From contig CP136061.1 of the NCBI GenBank assembly GCA_032622095.1, positions 19,036,991 to 19,100,990 on the forward strand: a stretch of 64,000 nt of DNA, written 5' to 3'. This DNA comes from Siphonodentalium dalli. Its lineage: Eukaryota > Mollusca > Scaphopoda > Gadilida > Siphonodentaliidae. Numbering within the stretch: position 1 is the first letter of the stretch; every line of letters starts with the position of its first letter. Positions 50,801 to 52,981 of this stretch are shown here, piece by piece. The notes below the pieces were generated by a model. It was not told the origin of the DNA and made no database searches. It saw only the letters and a program-made list of their open reading frames with translations. Position numbers and translations under genes: made by a program.

Positions 50801-51307
50801 ATGTGGAATTATCCACAAGTTATGCCGAGCTATCCCATGTCATCAAATTCATCAAATCATCAAGTGTCATCATCAAGTTCACAGCAGTCTCAGAGGATAG
50901 ACGATCCGGATGATTCGTCAAATTCATCGGATGTCCCCGACAACAACACGACATCAAACGAGAATCAGCATTCATCAGGTTCACATCATAATCAAGGGGG
51001 ACAATCTGCCAACAGTGTTCCAGGCATGCCACCAGGGGGCATGTATGGGATGCCGTACCATCCATATCCATATCCCATGTATCCGCCTCCTATGTACTAC
51101 CCGCCACCTGCTGGCCAGATGGTTCCACCCATGCCGCCGCAGTATATGCCGCCATATAACCAGGGTATGTCGTCATCATCACAGCAAAGTCAACAGAGAT
51201 CTGATCAGTCATCTCGACCCATGGAGTCGGCAAACGAAATGAAACTCACCGACTTACTTAATTCAGATATGGTGGACATGCCGTTTACAGATGACGATTT
51301 CTTGTAG
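5712..51307 (+). CDS. RAD54L2: RAD54L2/ARIP4 SNF2-family helicase, 14 exons, N-terminus missing
   Basis: The protein is a nuclear, DNA-dependent ATPase of the SNF2 superfamily. In vertebrates it is known as the androgen-receptor-interacting protein ARIP4 and acts on chromatin as a transcription cofactor. The 14 exons join in one frame to 1403 complete codons. Motifs in order: [10 protein letters not shown] (residues 16-23), [12 protein letters not shown] (about 43-51), the ARIP4-typical GQCVDST region, [11 protein letters not shown], then RecA lobe 2 with ILLF(R/S)[28 protein letters not shown] (V) and [11 protein letters not shown] (VI). After the helicase come [17 protein letters not shown], the RPVASVRP block, VLTTTDILLPG, a [13 protein letters not shown] strand pair and a long Ser/Gln-rich tail ending TDDDFL. 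Motif I (Walker A) and the ARIP4 N-terminus should be on exons upstream of this window. Assignment by recalled family similarity is strong over helicase and post-helicase blocks; the C-terminal tail is lineage-specific. Confidence 0.94.
6189..6441. mobile_element. Double-hairpin MITE, hAT-like (family GAATGAGGT), copy 1
   Basis: The 253-bp element begins CAAGCTTTGAAATAGGG and ends CCCTATTTCAAGGCTTG. It is flanked by a perfect 8-bp duplication AATACGGT (6181-6188, 6442-6449). Inside are two palindromes, each built from GCAGAATGAGGTCCCCAGAG and its complement around a GATGCTA core, joined by a short TTAC/GTAA spacer. This pair of hairpins explains the open frames seen on both strands here. Confidence 0.92.
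7136..7211 (+). repeat. Tandem duplication of the exon 2 acceptor and exon start
   Basis: A 37-bp segment, TGTTTTCCaGGAGGCGTG and onward through GGGATATCC, occurs twice with a 39-bp period (7136-7172, 7175-7211). The downstream copy is the functional 3' splice site. In the upstream copy the AG is changed to TG and an in-frame TGA appears, so it is a dead decoy. Confidence 0.92.
7185..7412 (+). CDS. RAD54L2: RAD54L2 exon 2 (SNF2 motif III)
   Basis: It follows acceptor TTTTCCAG and precedes donor AAAG|GTGAGT. Together with exon 1 it reads [15 protein letters not shown], the motif III helix. It continues through [30 protein letters not shown] and [12 protein letters not shown]. These stretches between lobes 1 and 2 are characteristic of ARIP4/ATRX-group proteins. 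The exon is 228 bp and keeps phase. Confidence 0.94.
7420..7705. mobile_element. Palindromic TA-flanked MITE (Tc1/mariner-type ends)
   Basis: Ends are CAGTAATGCCCTAAGTAATC and its inverted complement, flanked by TA (7418-7419, 7706-7707). The whole 286-bp element is an almost perfect palindrome. The loop segment with CATTCATCGGAAAGCTC has been duplicated, giving two stacked hairpins. A shorter relative lies at 59745-59959. The left TA is bases +6/+7 of the exon 2 splice donor. Confidence 0.88.
7708..10616. other. Intronic AT-rich DNA with one tandem duplication
   Basis: The only structure I can name is an approximately 83-bp direct duplication at 8240-8375 (GTGGGGATTTAGTTTTGTA repeated). The remainder has short frames only. 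Confidence 0.55.
10617..10692. mobile_element. Half copy of the GAATGAGGT double-hairpin MITE
   Basis: Positions 10617-10692 match only the right hairpin and end of the family (GTGATGCTAGCCCGCTGTG...CTACAAATGACA). The left half is absent, and the break abuts the 68-bp array. Confidence 0.75.
10694..13655 (+). repeat. 68-bp minisatellite, about 28 units, grown from a TTAA MITE end
   Basis: The unit reads TTAACCCTTTCTATACTAAA, GCATCATTGATGAGTAG, TTATCCCATAGGAAATG, TTCAGATAATAAGT. Starts are spaced by 68 bp (for example 11547 and 11615). Units fall into variant classes (CTATACT, CTATTCT, TATATACT, CTCAATACT) that alternate in blocks, indicating multi-unit duplications. The array is interrupted at 12250-13321 by a hAT element. 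Its last unit runs straight into the remaining part of a MITE (13656-13820), whose left end is the repeat unit. Confidence 0.93.
12250..13321. mobile_element. Non-autonomous hAT element inside the 68-bp array
   Basis: Termini TAGAGGTGCCACGATTA and the complement of TAATCGCGGCACCCCTA are flanked by an exact 8-bp duplication ACTAGAAC (12242-12249, 13322-13329). Subterminal DNA is full of ATCGATTA-type motifs. No transposase reading frame is present (longest 110 codons). Confidence 0.9.
13656..13820 (+). mobile_element. Right part of the TTAA MITE that seeded the satellite
   Basis: After the last 68-bp unit the sequence continues AACAAATGACCAATACTAAAC and ends CCATTTAGTATAGAAAGGG followed by TTAT, the inverted complement of the array unit start. 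A relative at 54706-54953 has the same order (GTTCAGATAATAAGTTCAAC...GAGAATCCATTTATTGAAG) without amplification, and a fragment lies at 58176-58225. Confidence 0.8.
14037..14214 (+). CDS. RAD54L2: RAD54L2 exon 3
   Basis: The acceptor TTACTTCTCCAG precedes 14037 and donor TGCAAG|GTATGA follows 14214. The exon encodes [20 protein letters not shown], then QRKLYNAFM and [11 protein letters not shown]. This is the start of the region between RecA lobes, and the CCK end joined to IWNHPD of exon 4 is an SNF2/ARIP4 hallmark. 178 bp; ends in phase 0. Confidence 0.93.
14297..17384 (-). mobile_element. Complete hAT transposon (3088 bp) with intact transposase
   Basis: Left end CAGACATGTTAAGTTTT and right end AAACTTAACAGCTCTG form an imperfect inverted repeat of about 15 bp. 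They are flanked by a perfect 8-bp target duplication GTTACAGC (14289-14296, 17385-17392). The 662-residue transposase frame inside has no stop or frameshift. Size, ends, duplication and coding content are all those expected of an autonomous hAT, so it is probably recent. Confidence 0.92.
14862..16850 (-). CDS. hAT-superfamily transposase, BED-like zinc finger, intact
   Basis: This enzyme would cut and paste the surrounding element by a DDE/RNase H-fold reaction in the nucleus. I take the start at [11 protein letters not shown] (16850) because it precedes the basic N-terminus; an in-frame ATG 30 codons earlier (16940) is also possible. A C2H2/BED-like finger is formed by C39-x2-C42 and H59-x5-H65. 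The catalytic acidic residues are D171 (LMIDESND), D238 ([11 protein letters not shown]) and about E601 (NADCERVFS). The conserved RW is at about 328-329 (TATRWLSL), and CHLANLC at about 268-274 is also typical of the family. The C-terminal dimerisation region ([20 protein letters not shown]) is intact. Length 662 aa is normal for hAT transposases. It resembles the group that gave rise to vertebrate ZBED5/SCAND3-like domesticated genes. Terminal repeats and target duplication argue that here it is still a transposon gene. Confidence 0.93.
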   Translation of the reverse strand: MSVEPSKKRARYESKFKNSWISDMPWITKSDRNANTAYCKVCNAHFSVSHGGKNDAVRHGQSVQHKNLSSAQTTTKPLDKFFANKKDGSAEQVIKAEVLFSNFVAEHNLPFSVSDHFNKLSKTMFPDSDIAKKFSCGRMKTTMIIKRAIAPTLTEPIVEKCRNSPFTLMIDESNDTGSNKQLVILVRVVDEMTEKAVTRFLDMPVCNISDASTIFNEIDRIFKKLNIPWTNVTAFCSDNCNVMMGRKCSVFTKIREESPSVLNLGCICHLANLCAKKAMKEIQLPVEELLQDVHFHFSKSSKRKEEYQKFLEFTDTDPLKILKHTATRWLSLEKCIKRLLHHWDALELYFSKLNASETDSVSRISRTTARLQNHQMKLYFLFLEHIIAPLNKFNCLFQSDETMMWHIQPEMYRLLRKFLAKFVQKKVIKAADEMTDVEFKVRDNQLANDTIAIGLPACRYLEENKVIKAIDLVEFFDTVRRFYEAIVQKMIQRFPFKDKLLADMCVLNPDPAVRENIDDGIPERIGTRFKLDICSETLQEEFDDFLTSRDLPEFDIEADRVDSWWFKVLKLKTIRGVTRFPSLSKVIMCLLCIPNSNADCERVFSMVRKIQTCFRSELNNDTLCGLLATKMNNDGECYSYDVTKDLATSAKKATWDYVRDHE
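17553..17729. other. Short intronic spacer
   Basis: AT-rich; nothing recognised. Confidence 0.4.
17730..17988. mobile_element. TTAA double-hairpin MITE, older subfamily
   Basis: It runs from TTAACCCTTCC to GAAAGGGTTAA. Two palindromic blocks (CCAATGCATTCTCTTATACA and AGTGCATTCTCATATATAC with complements) flank a short centre CAATATTTACCTTGACATGG. Its right TTAA (17985-17988) is also the left TTAA of the next element. Confidence 0.82.
17985..18384 (+). mobile_element. TTAA double-hairpin MITE (piggyBac-like), 400-bp class
   Basis: The ends are TTAACCCTTTACCC and GGGTAAAGGGTTAA. TTAA duplication with CCCTTT termini is the piggyBac signature. Subterminal 62-bp palindromes CCAATGCATTCTCTTATATA...GAATGCATTGG lie at both ends in mirrored order, with an AT-rich spacer (TTACATTCTTTAACAATTTT) between. 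A non-repeated left segment contains AACCGGCCAAATAAAGC. Exactly 400 bp, like the copies at 25940, 28474 and 43878. Confidence 0.88.
18623..19063. mobile_element. Long form of the GAATGAGGT double-hairpin MITE
   Basis: The two hairpins are separated by a central unit of about 200 bp with its own imperfect symmetry (AGTTGAAGTTGGTGATGTTC...GATTATGCATTTTATC). The element is flanked by CTAGATGT (18615-18622) and CTAGAGGT (19064-19071), an 8-bp duplication with one mismatch. Confidence 0.85.
19075..19860. mobile_element. Repeat element with GAGAAGTCACTTCTC ends, expanded by a minisatellite
   Basis: 19075-19230 matches, in inverse orientation, the element at 61030-61222 (shared AGAAGTCACTTCTC, CCAATAAGTATTATG, ATAAAACCATTATA). 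A second GATAAGTCACTTCTCCCTGG lies at 19825. Between them is the 19205-19775 array. Confidence 0.65.
19205..19775 (+). repeat. Minisatellite of CCATTATAGTGAGTAAGAACA and CCATTATAATCAGTAAA units
   Basis: Two short unit types of about 21 and 17 bp alternate irregularly for 570 bp. The first unit is part of the element at 19075, as the unamplified ATAAAACCATTATAACAAG form at 61030-61222 shows. Confidence 0.88.
20207..20521 (+). CDS. RAD54L2: RAD54L2 exon 4 (inter-lobe insert)
   Basis: It follows acceptor TTTTATTTTAG and precedes donor GAATGG|GTGAGA. Translation begins [16 protein letters not shown], continuing exon 3's CCK. A low-complexity linker follows with acidic [11 protein letters not shown], a basic [13 protein letters not shown] stretch that could be a nuclear localisation signal, and a Pro/Ser/Thr-rich run. 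It ends TAITYEW. Human ARIP4 has a similarly variable insert before the same YEW. 315 bp, phase 0 at both ends. Confidence 0.92.
20550..20850. repeat. Dispersed repeat related to 26440-26890
   Basis: Shares CTGTGTTCTCAG, GGAGTATGTTTTCT, AAATAAATAGCCTCCC and TATTTTATTTTAATGGCC with 26440-26890, and the last parts with 58610-58730. It starts about 30 bp after the exon 4 donor. No termini identified. Confidence 0.6.
20855..21300. repeat. Degenerate tandem repeat, about 41-bp unit
   Basis: Units contain GACCGATATTGTCTGCTGAT and GGTGAATGCGTGACGAAACG with 10-20 % divergence. Eleven or so copies run up to the adjacent MITE. Three overlapping minus-strand frames over it are artefacts of the repeat. 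Confidence 0.85.
21308..21561. mobile_element. GAATGAGGT double-hairpin MITE, short form
   Basis: Almost the same as 6189-6441 and 52461-52714: CAAGCCTTGAAATAGGGTAT to CCCTATTTCAAGGCTTG, two hairpins. Flanks TGGGCCAA and GGTGCTAT do not match, so one flank has changed since insertion. It ends 50 bp before exon 5. Confidence 0.88.
21612..21730 (+). CDS. RAD54L2: RAD54L2 exon 5
   Basis: After acceptor TTCTTTACAG it encodes [20 protein letters not shown] and [15 protein letters not shown], the first strand and helix of RecA lobe 2 (motif IV region). The donor is TTCAG|GTAAAT at 21730/21731. 119 bp. Confidence 0.93.
21727..21885 (+). repeat. 52-bp triplication that includes the exon 5 donor
   Basis: TCAGGTAAATTGACTTCTTA recurs with GT at 21731, 21783 and 21835. 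Each is followed by GGGAATATATCTATCC-like sequence. The first is the real donor. Using the others would read TTC AGG TAA, an immediate stop. Confidence 0.92.
22240..22525 (+). repeat. Tandem repeats that include the exon 6 acceptor
   Basis: The block CAGG(A/C)CATTG...TATGTGTCTATTGTTTG TTTTCAG occurs three times. The last two carry a full 3' splice site and exon start: AG at 22402-22403 followed by TCAAAGTTTATGCATATTGG, and AG at 22492-22493 followed by TCAAAGTTTGTACACTCTGG. The upstream copy stays open in frame into the real exon. Confidence 0.88.
22494..22591 (+). CDS. RAD54L2: RAD54L2 exon 6
   Basis: With exon 5 it reads [18 protein letters not shown] and then a charged loop to NKTYF. The serine codon is split AG|T. 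Donor CTTCC|GTAAGT. An upstream acceptor at 22403 would add 90 nt in frame (30 residues). I prefer 22494 because human ARIP4 has no such insert. Confidence 0.9.
22633..22870. mobile_element. Degenerate TTAA double-hairpin MITE
   Basis: It is aligned with 17730-17988 by CCATGACTGGAGCTTCC, ATTCTCTTATATAAC, CATTGGCCTAACAA and ACCAGCGCAGCTCCCAT. Both TTAA ends have mutated (TTAT; TTTA). It begins about 40 bp after the exon 6 donor. Confidence 0.72.
22871..23459. other. AT-rich intronic DNA, nothing recognised
   Basis: Short frames only. Confidence 0.4.
23460..23675. mobile_element. TTAA MITE, single-hairpin subfamily
   Basis: From CTGGCACTAAACCTAC to CCTGGCACTGAAAGGGTTAA. It matches 25550-25783 and 48266-48505 but its left end is altered. 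One 62-bp palindrome with GCGACCTATGGTCG centre is intact. Confidence 0.72.
24042..25425. repeat. 36-bp minisatellite, about 38 units
   Basis: Unit: TTAGCCATGTAGCTATGAG, TTACTGAGCACCCATCA. Point variants (CCATG, CCCTG, CAATG, CCATA) mark higher-order blocks. Because 36 is a multiple of 3, the minus strand stays open for 451 codons as an [11 protein letters not shown] repeat; I do not regard that as a gene. The last unit stops about 15 bp before the exon 7 acceptor. Confidence 0.94.
25441..25540 (+). CDS. RAD54L2: RAD54L2 exon 7
   Basis: Acceptor ATTGTTTCAG, donor CTAG|GTCAGT. It encodes [20 protein letters not shown] and [13 protein letters not shown] and the LLST(R)AG run into exon 8 are the SNF2 lobe 2 signature (motifs IVa/V). 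100 bp, squeezed between the minisatellite and a MITE. Confidence 0.94.
25550..25783 (+). mobile_element. TTAA MITE, single-hairpin subfamily
   Basis: TTAACCCTTTGAGTGCC at the left and GGCACCCAAAGGGTTAA at the right, with a short internal palindrome GGGGCCGATCTCATCGGCCC and one 62-bp hairpin. It starts 10 bp after the exon 7 donor. Confidence 0.86.
25940..26339 (-). mobile_element. TTAA double-hairpin MITE, 400-bp class, inverted
   Basis: Reverse orientation of 17985-18384 with the same inner order. The left TTAA has mutated to TTGA; the right is GGGTAAAGGGTTAA. Exactly 400 bp. Confidence 0.88.
26440..26890. repeat. Dispersed repeat with internal GGCACCTCCCTCGTCACTCA minisatellite
   Basis: It shares flanks with 20550-20850; a short motif AGGCACCTCCCTCGTCA is repeated about eight times at 26450-26690. 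The repeat in 20550 has a single copy. Confidence 0.7.
26901..27287. mobile_element. G-rich non-autonomous hAT element (387 bp)
   Basis: CAGGGGTGCCGGAAG at the left and CTTCCGGCGCCCCTG at the right are inverted repeats, flanked by the perfect 8-bp duplication TCTGTTGA (26893-26900, 27288-27295). The left part holds an 18-base G run and GGGGCAG/CTGCCCC blocks, strongly unlike its neighbourhood. Confidence 0.9.
27296..28170. other. AT-rich intronic DNA, nothing recognised
   Basis: Short frames only. Confidence 0.4.
28171..28376 (+). CDS. RAD54L2: RAD54L2 exon 8 (SNF2 motifs V and VI)
   Basis: Acceptor TTTAATTTTAG, donor TCTG|GTGAGT. It encodes [39 protein letters not shown] and [16 protein letters not shown]. 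The motif VI arginines (CRVYRFGQ) and the motif V glycine and asparagine needed for ATPase activity are present. It is the most strongly conserved exon in the window. Confidence 0.96.
28474..28873 (+). mobile_element. TTAA double-hairpin MITE, 400-bp class
   Basis: TTAACCCTTTACCCAACA to TGTTGGGTAAAGGGTTAA. The left hairpin has two substitutions. It starts 98 bp after the exon 8 donor. Confidence 0.9.
29130..29255. repeat. Poly-G run and 65-bp direct duplication
   Basis: A run of 18 G precedes CATACTTAGTCCCATTGGAAC; a second copy, TATCCTCAGTCCCATTCGAAC, follows. Both contain GTTAATCATGT. Confidence 0.7.
29287..29360 (+). CDS. RAD54L2: RAD54L2 exon 9
   Basis: Acceptor TTGTTCTTCCAG. It encodes [20 protein letters not shown] then LDYE, the helix after motif VI that reads DRVVDDLNP in human ARIP4. 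The donor GAG|GTAGTT is weaker than the others. 74 bp, ending in phase 0. Confidence 0.92.
29484..29567 (+). repeat. 42-bp tandem duplication at the edge of a TTAA MITE
   Basis: TCTCTGTGTAGACTGTTGTG and onward through TTAACCCTTTCATGA is present twice in tandem, duplicating the MITE's left end. Confidence 0.85.
29620..33128 (+). mobile_element. CR1/L2-like non-LTR retrotransposon, 3.5 kb, defective
   Basis: It is flanked by an 11-bp target duplication ACAATTTGTTA (29609-29619, 33129-33139). The 3' end is a GCGCTTAGGGCC hairpin-like tail followed by (ATT)n, as is usual for CR1/L2-group elements. It carries an endonuclease-reverse transcriptase frame broken by frameshifts. A full ORF1 is not evident, so the copy may be 5'-truncated. 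Confidence 0.9.
30290..32946 (+). pseudogene. LINE ORF2 (APE endonuclease plus reverse transcriptase), frameshifted
   Basis: The coding frame moves between at least seven segments. Endonuclease motifs: [10 protein letters not shown] (about 30320), [10 protein letters not shown] (about 30390), LGEFNFHFD (30740; GDFN-type with G-E change), DISDHF (30935). Reverse transcriptase motifs: [10 protein letters not shown] (31790), [15 protein letters not shown] (31850), [16 protein letters not shown] (31950), [10 protein letters not shown] (32130), MYADDTQLY (32230), [10 protein letters not shown] (32340), NLGVFLD (32460). The CR1/L2-type tail [13 protein letters not shown] and [10 protein letters not shown] closes it. 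The YADD catalytic pair is intact, but frameshifts near 30350, 30620, 31080, 31700, 31850 and 32610 prevent a full protein. Confidence 0.92.
33140..33216. other. AT-rich spacer of the split TTAA MITE
   Basis: TTACATTCTTTAACAATTTT-like sequence typical of the MITE centre; it separates the LINE and the DIRS-like element. Confidence 0.6.
33217..38244 (+). mobile_element. DIRS-like retrotransposon with inverted terminal repeats and internal complementary region
   Basis: The left terminal repeat (about 33217-33395) and right terminal repeat (about 38038-38244) are inverted copies, nearly identical for about 165 bp (ACTTATTCAAACCAGATACC, CAATCCAGCGTGTCCC, GTTATGCGCATGCGCAACG). At 37855-37962 an internal region reads as the complement of the left outer end (GGTATCTGGTTTGAATAAG, TCGTTACGAAATAAAA) joined directly to the complement of the right outer end (TTTGATTATCAAATTGTAG, TATGAGTAACAAAG). 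That is the circle-junction template arrangement unique to DIRS-order elements. No target duplication is seen, as expected. The 4.4-kb interior has no frame over 163 codons, so coding regions are decayed or the element is non-autonomous. Confidence 0.82.
34800..37400 (+). pseudogene. Degenerate interior of the DIRS-like element
   Basis: Frames at 34821-35066, 35106-35597, 35768-36010, 36448-36648 and 36612-36845 are broken by many stops. A stretch near 37230 reading [12 protein letters not shown] followed by a Phe/Tyr-rich run loosely resembles the C-terminal histidine and tyrosine region of a tyrosine recombinase, and the frame at 36612 has a KWGFRRRPP run like that before the catalytic domain. 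I could not align reverse transcriptase motifs. This assignment rests mainly on the terminal structure. Confidence 0.35.
38605..39060. other. AT-rich intronic DNA, nothing recognised
   Basis: Short frames only. Confidence 0.4.
39069..39435. mobile_element. GAATGAGGT MITE with an insertion at its palindrome centre
   Basis: Left part to CCCCGCATAG, right part from CGGGCTAGCATCAC to TTTCAAGGCTTG. Flanked by perfect 8-bp duplications TTTATTAT (39061-39068, 39436-39443). The 39147-39360 segment is foreign. Confidence 0.88.
39147..39360 (+). mobile_element. Short retroposon-like insert ending in (TATCC)n
   Basis: About 214 bp ending AATAAAATTA followed by four TATCC units, a tail typical of SINEs and LINE 3' ends. 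It contains an inverted pair CCAGGGGTGATAGG / TATATCACCCCTAGC. It has no coding capacity. It sits exactly at the symmetry centre of the host hairpin. Confidence 0.6.
39529..39630 (+). CDS. RAD54L2: RAD54L2 exon 10
   Basis: Acceptor CTCTCTTCCCAG, donor ACCAAG|GTATGT. It encodes [20 protein letters not shown] then [14 protein letters not shown]. Human ARIP4 has a counterpart of similar length before PFEHESLL. 34 codons, phase 0. It follows a 10.2-kb intron holding the LINE/DIRS nest. Confidence 0.88.
39810..40142. repeat. Direct duplication of about 165 bp
   Basis: TTTTTGGGGGGTTTTCGACT, GAGATTGGGTACCTTCATGG and ATTGTTCCTAACATGTTGG appear at 39812-39960 and again at 39977-40142 with few differences. 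A short TTAGAATTTTTTTTTGCC insert distinguishes the second. Confidence 0.88.
40143..40681. other. AT-rich intronic DNA
   Basis: Contains an inverted pair around 40280-40320 and 40565-40600 (AAAAAAAAAGTGTTTTGGTTC and GAACCAAAACTTTTTTTTTT), so a foldback of about 320 bp with GGCC near its ends is likely. No coding content. Confidence 0.5.
40682..41534. mobile_element. Long-form GAATGAGGT MITE hosting another MITE
   Basis: The outer element matches 18623-19063: left hairpin 40700-40790, central part AACTGCTGTGGAAGACG and GATTATGCATTTTACC, right hairpin 41400-41510. It is interrupted at 40849-41273. Confidence 0.82.
40849..41273. mobile_element. Hairpin MITE with GTGACC(C)GCCATATC ends
   Basis: Terminal inverted repeat of about 45 bp (TGTGACCGCCATATCAAATC, CAGTCGGAAGTCGGG) enclosing two of the CCAATGCATTCTC hairpins. 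The central part has AGCCCCACACATATATAG. A sister copy is at 52982-53441. Flanks suggest a TA duplication. It shares the hairpins with the TTAA family but not the CCCTTT/TTAA ends. Confidence 0.82.
41680..42375 (+). repeat. Minisatellite with TTTAATTAACTATCCATGCA core
   Basis: The core plus TCCTTGAACATCTG is repeated about 17 times with unit lengths of about 45 or 29 bp, depending on whether TTTTGTGTCTA is present. Confidence 0.9.
42701..42867. mobile_element. GAATGAGGT MITE, single-hairpin derivative
   Basis: CAAGCCTTGAAATAGG to CCCTATTTCAAGGCTTG with only the left hairpin left. Flanked by perfect TTAATGCG duplications (42693-42700, 42868-42875). Confidence 0.9.
42876..43634. other. AT-rich intronic DNA
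   Basis: Only a short duplication AACTCTATATCTTAAG at 43230-43265 was noticed. Confidence 0.5.
43635..43834 (+). CDS. RAD54L2: RAD54L2 exon 11
   Basis: Acceptor GCATCACTTTCAG, donor GCTCG|GTAGGT. It encodes [34 protein letters not shown] and a Pro/Gly-rich run ending RPFKAIA. The HESLL and LTK-EKK-AK block matches the post-helicase region of ARIP4. 200 bp. Confidence 0.93.
43878..44277 (+). mobile_element. TTAA double-hairpin MITE, 400-bp class
   Basis: Same ends and order as 17985-18384 and exactly 400 bp. It starts 44 bp after the exon 11 donor. Confidence 0.9.
44278..45262. other. AT-rich intronic DNA, nothing recognised
   Basis: Short frames only. Confidence 0.4.
45263..45405. mobile_element. 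Short inverted-repeat element
   Basis: AATACACAGAACAACATAATG, GGGTTT and ATATGGCACAAGTG pair with CTCAAGTGCCATATC, AAAACCCATTAACACG and GTTCTGTGTTTTT. A related GGTTCTGTGTTTATTACATG lies at 53708. No target duplication resolved. Confidence 0.65.
45665..45846 (+). CDS. RAD54L2: RAD54L2 exon 12
   Basis: Acceptor TTATATTACAG, donor CAACAG|GTATGT. It encodes [35 protein letters not shown] and [27 protein letters not shown] and the VLVQKVVTTT-like end are ARIP4-specific. 182 bp. Confidence 0.92.
45877..46295. mobile_element. Long-form GAATGAGGT MITE
   Basis: Starts CAAGTTTGCAAATGTGTG, ends CACTATTTCAATCCTTG. Flanked by perfect GCCAGGAA (45869-45876, 46296-46303). Begins 31 bp after the exon 12 donor. 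Confidence 0.9.
46640..47885 (+). repeat. 49-bp minisatellite, about 25 units
   Basis: Unit: GTGATGTAGGTTCCTGAACG, TCTGAAGCGATGG, TTTAGAGATTACATTA. Variants GAAGCG/GAATCA/GAAGCA alternate in blocks. It ends about 28 bp before the exon 13 acceptor, leaving only the polypyrimidine tract. Confidence 0.94.
47914..48198 (+). CDS. RAD54L2: RAD54L2 exon 13
   Basis: Acceptor TCTATCTCTCCTGCAG, donor GCTGCAC|GTAAGA. It encodes [40 protein letters not shown] and a Thr/Ala-rich run. TTT-DI-PG followed by GTYIRT-DGRIFAVRA is the matching human block. 285 bp. Confidence 0.92.
48266..48505 (+). mobile_element. TTAA MITE, single-hairpin subfamily
   Basis: TTAACCCTTTGAGTGCC to GGCACTGAAAGGGTTAA, nearly the same as 25550-25783. 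Starts 68 bp after the exon 13 donor. Confidence 0.87.
48506..49295. other. AT-rich intronic DNA with a MITE end fragment
   Basis: AACTGAATGAGAGAAACCA and TTTAATGTAGAAAGGGT at 48728-48765 resemble the right end of the TTAA MITE at 13656-13820. Otherwise nothing. Confidence 0.5.
49296..51307 (+). CDS. RAD54L2: RAD54L2 exon 14, Ser/Gln-rich C-terminal tail and stop
   Basis: The acceptor TTTTTTCAAG|GTGTG joins to codon C|GT and the exon runs to TAG at 51305-51307, 670 residues. The tail is predicted disordered: Ser/Thr-rich first third, a QTLSKDMSG tandem repeat, a basic [10 protein letters not shown] patch, Gln/Asn-rich middle, a Met/Pro/Tyr-rich segment ([20 protein letters not shown]) and an acidic end [10 protein letters not shown]. 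Vertebrate ARIP4 also ends in a long disordered tail with a Pro/Tyr/Met segment and acidic C-terminus, but without residue-level similarity I can vouch for. Confidence 0.92.
49946..50053 (+). repeat. In-frame 27-bp coding repeat, four copies
   Basis: CAAACGTTGTCTAAGGATAT plus GTCAGGA repeated four times, giving QTLSKDMSG (fourth unit QMLSKDMSG). The copies are almost identical at DNA level, so the expansion is recent and probably length-polymorphic. Confidence 0.95.
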
Positions 51308-51475
51308 GCAGTTTAATTGAATTTATTCTTTGTTTATCTATATTCTACTTATTTTTAGGCATATTTGTGCATAAAAATTGAGATTTGATTAACCTCAGAT
51401 TCCCATACACCGACCGATAATCATTAAGCACCCAGAGCACCCTTGGATTAACCATATGTATATTAGGGGTACAAA

Positions 51476-51904
51476 CAAGCCTGAGTTTAGTGTGCCTGTC
51501 ATTTGCAGAATGAGGTCCCCAGAGGATGAATTTAGTGATGTTATCCCGCATAGCGGGCTAGCATCACCAAATTCATCTTCTGGGGACCTCATTCTGCATG
51601 GCCTCATCTGCTATGGGTGACATAGACTCAGATGGTGAATATTGTAATGTACACCCATTGGGAGCCTCGATTATGCAATGTGTCATCTGCCAATTTGGGG
51701 ATATAGAGAAACTAAACTAAAAAAGAAATGGAAGATATGTGAAGAAGTTTCTATAGAAACTTTCCAGAAAGATGAGGCCTAAGCAGAATGAGGTCCAAAG
51801 ATGGTGAATTTAGTGATGCTAGCCCACTATGCAGGATAGCGTCACTAAATTCACCCTCTGGGGACCTCATTCTGCAAATGACAGACACCCTATTTCAAGG
51901 CTTG
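51476..51904. mobile_element. Long-form GAATGAGGT MITE, probably in the RAD54L2 3' UTR
   Basis: CAAGCCTGAGTTTAGTGTGC to CCCTATTTCAAGGCTTG with two hairpins and a TTTCTATAGAAAC palindrome in the centre. It starts 169 bp after the stop codon. Flanks do not match. Confidence 0.82.
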
Positions 51905-51980
51905 ATTATAGCTCTCTTTTTGTAACAACGTGGGAATATAATGATGAAATAGTTACATAAATTCATGACTTACATTTGAT

Positions 51981-51986
51981 AATAAA
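51981..51986 (+). terminator. Possible RAD54L2 polyadenylation signal
   Basis: The first AATAAA on the plus strand that I see after the stop codon, 674 bp downstream and past a MITE. Position is plausible but unproven. Confidence 0.3.
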
Positions 51987-52004
51987 GATAATTTCTAGAG
52001 AAGA

Positions 52005-52115
52005 TGAGGCCTAAGCAGAATGAGGTCCCCAGAACGTGAATTTATTTATGCTAGCCCGCTGTGCGGCTTAGCGTCAATAAAATTCACCCTCTGGGGACCT
52101 CATACTGCAAATGTC
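52005..52115. mobile_element. Half copy of the GAATGAGGT MITE
   Basis: AGATGAGGCCTAAGCAGAATG to GACCTCATACTGCAAATG; right hairpin only, diverged. Confidence 0.7.
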
Positions 52116-52460
52116 CAGCACCTGGTCTGGTCCGTAATCGATGATATATTTTCTGATTACCATAATCCGGTCTGATTTTTACGCACAAATACAAATTTTA
52201 CTGGCAAAACTTGAAGATGATTTCATGACTGTAGACACCACATCTACAACAAATCCTTTATAAACTAAAATATTCGATAACATGAATATACAGAACTGCA
52301 GTTGTGTATTTAGCCATCAGTTTATATCACAAGTGTGATAGCATGGATAGTACAAAAGCCACCCTCAGGTATTATCCTTCTGCAGTCACATGCATGCCAA
52401 GACAAAGTCTTCTCAGTCCACAAAAGCTTGGGATATTGGTTGGATTGACACTGTTTTGGA

Positions 52461-52714
52461 CAAGCCTTGAAATAGGGTGTCTGTCATTTGCAGAATGAGG
52501 TCCCCAGAGGGTGAATTTAGTGATGCTACCCCGCATAGCCGGCTAGCATCACCAAATTCACCCTCTGGGGACCTCATTCTGCTTACACCTCAGCAGAATG
52601 AGGCTCCCAGAGGGTGAATTTGGTGATGCTAGCCCACTATGCGGGGTAGCATCACTAAATTCACCCTCTGGGGACCTCATTCTGCAAATGACAGACACAC
52701 TATTTCAAGGCTTG
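52461..52714. mobile_element. GAATGAGGT double-hairpin MITE, short form
   Basis: CAAGCCTTGAAATAGGGTGT to ACTATTTCAAGGCTTG, with perfect 8-bp duplications GTTTTGGA (52453-52460, 52715-52722). Confidence 0.92.
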
Positions 52715-52981
52715 GTTTTGGACTGAGTCCCGCCCCATTAACTCTTCTATAACTGACTTTCATTGAAAAAATGTACTACATTTACACATGGAGCATGGGA
52801 ATTCACTTGCACCTCTGACATGTTCAAGATTAATCTGTCTTCAAAATGATATATCATTTACCGTGATAGAAAAAGGTAAAGTGATGATACAATCATTTAA
52901 TGTATTGTTTACATGCATTTTCTGATAGCGTGACAAATCAAAATTCTCAGAAAAACTTATAAATCTCATTGGCTTTGACAT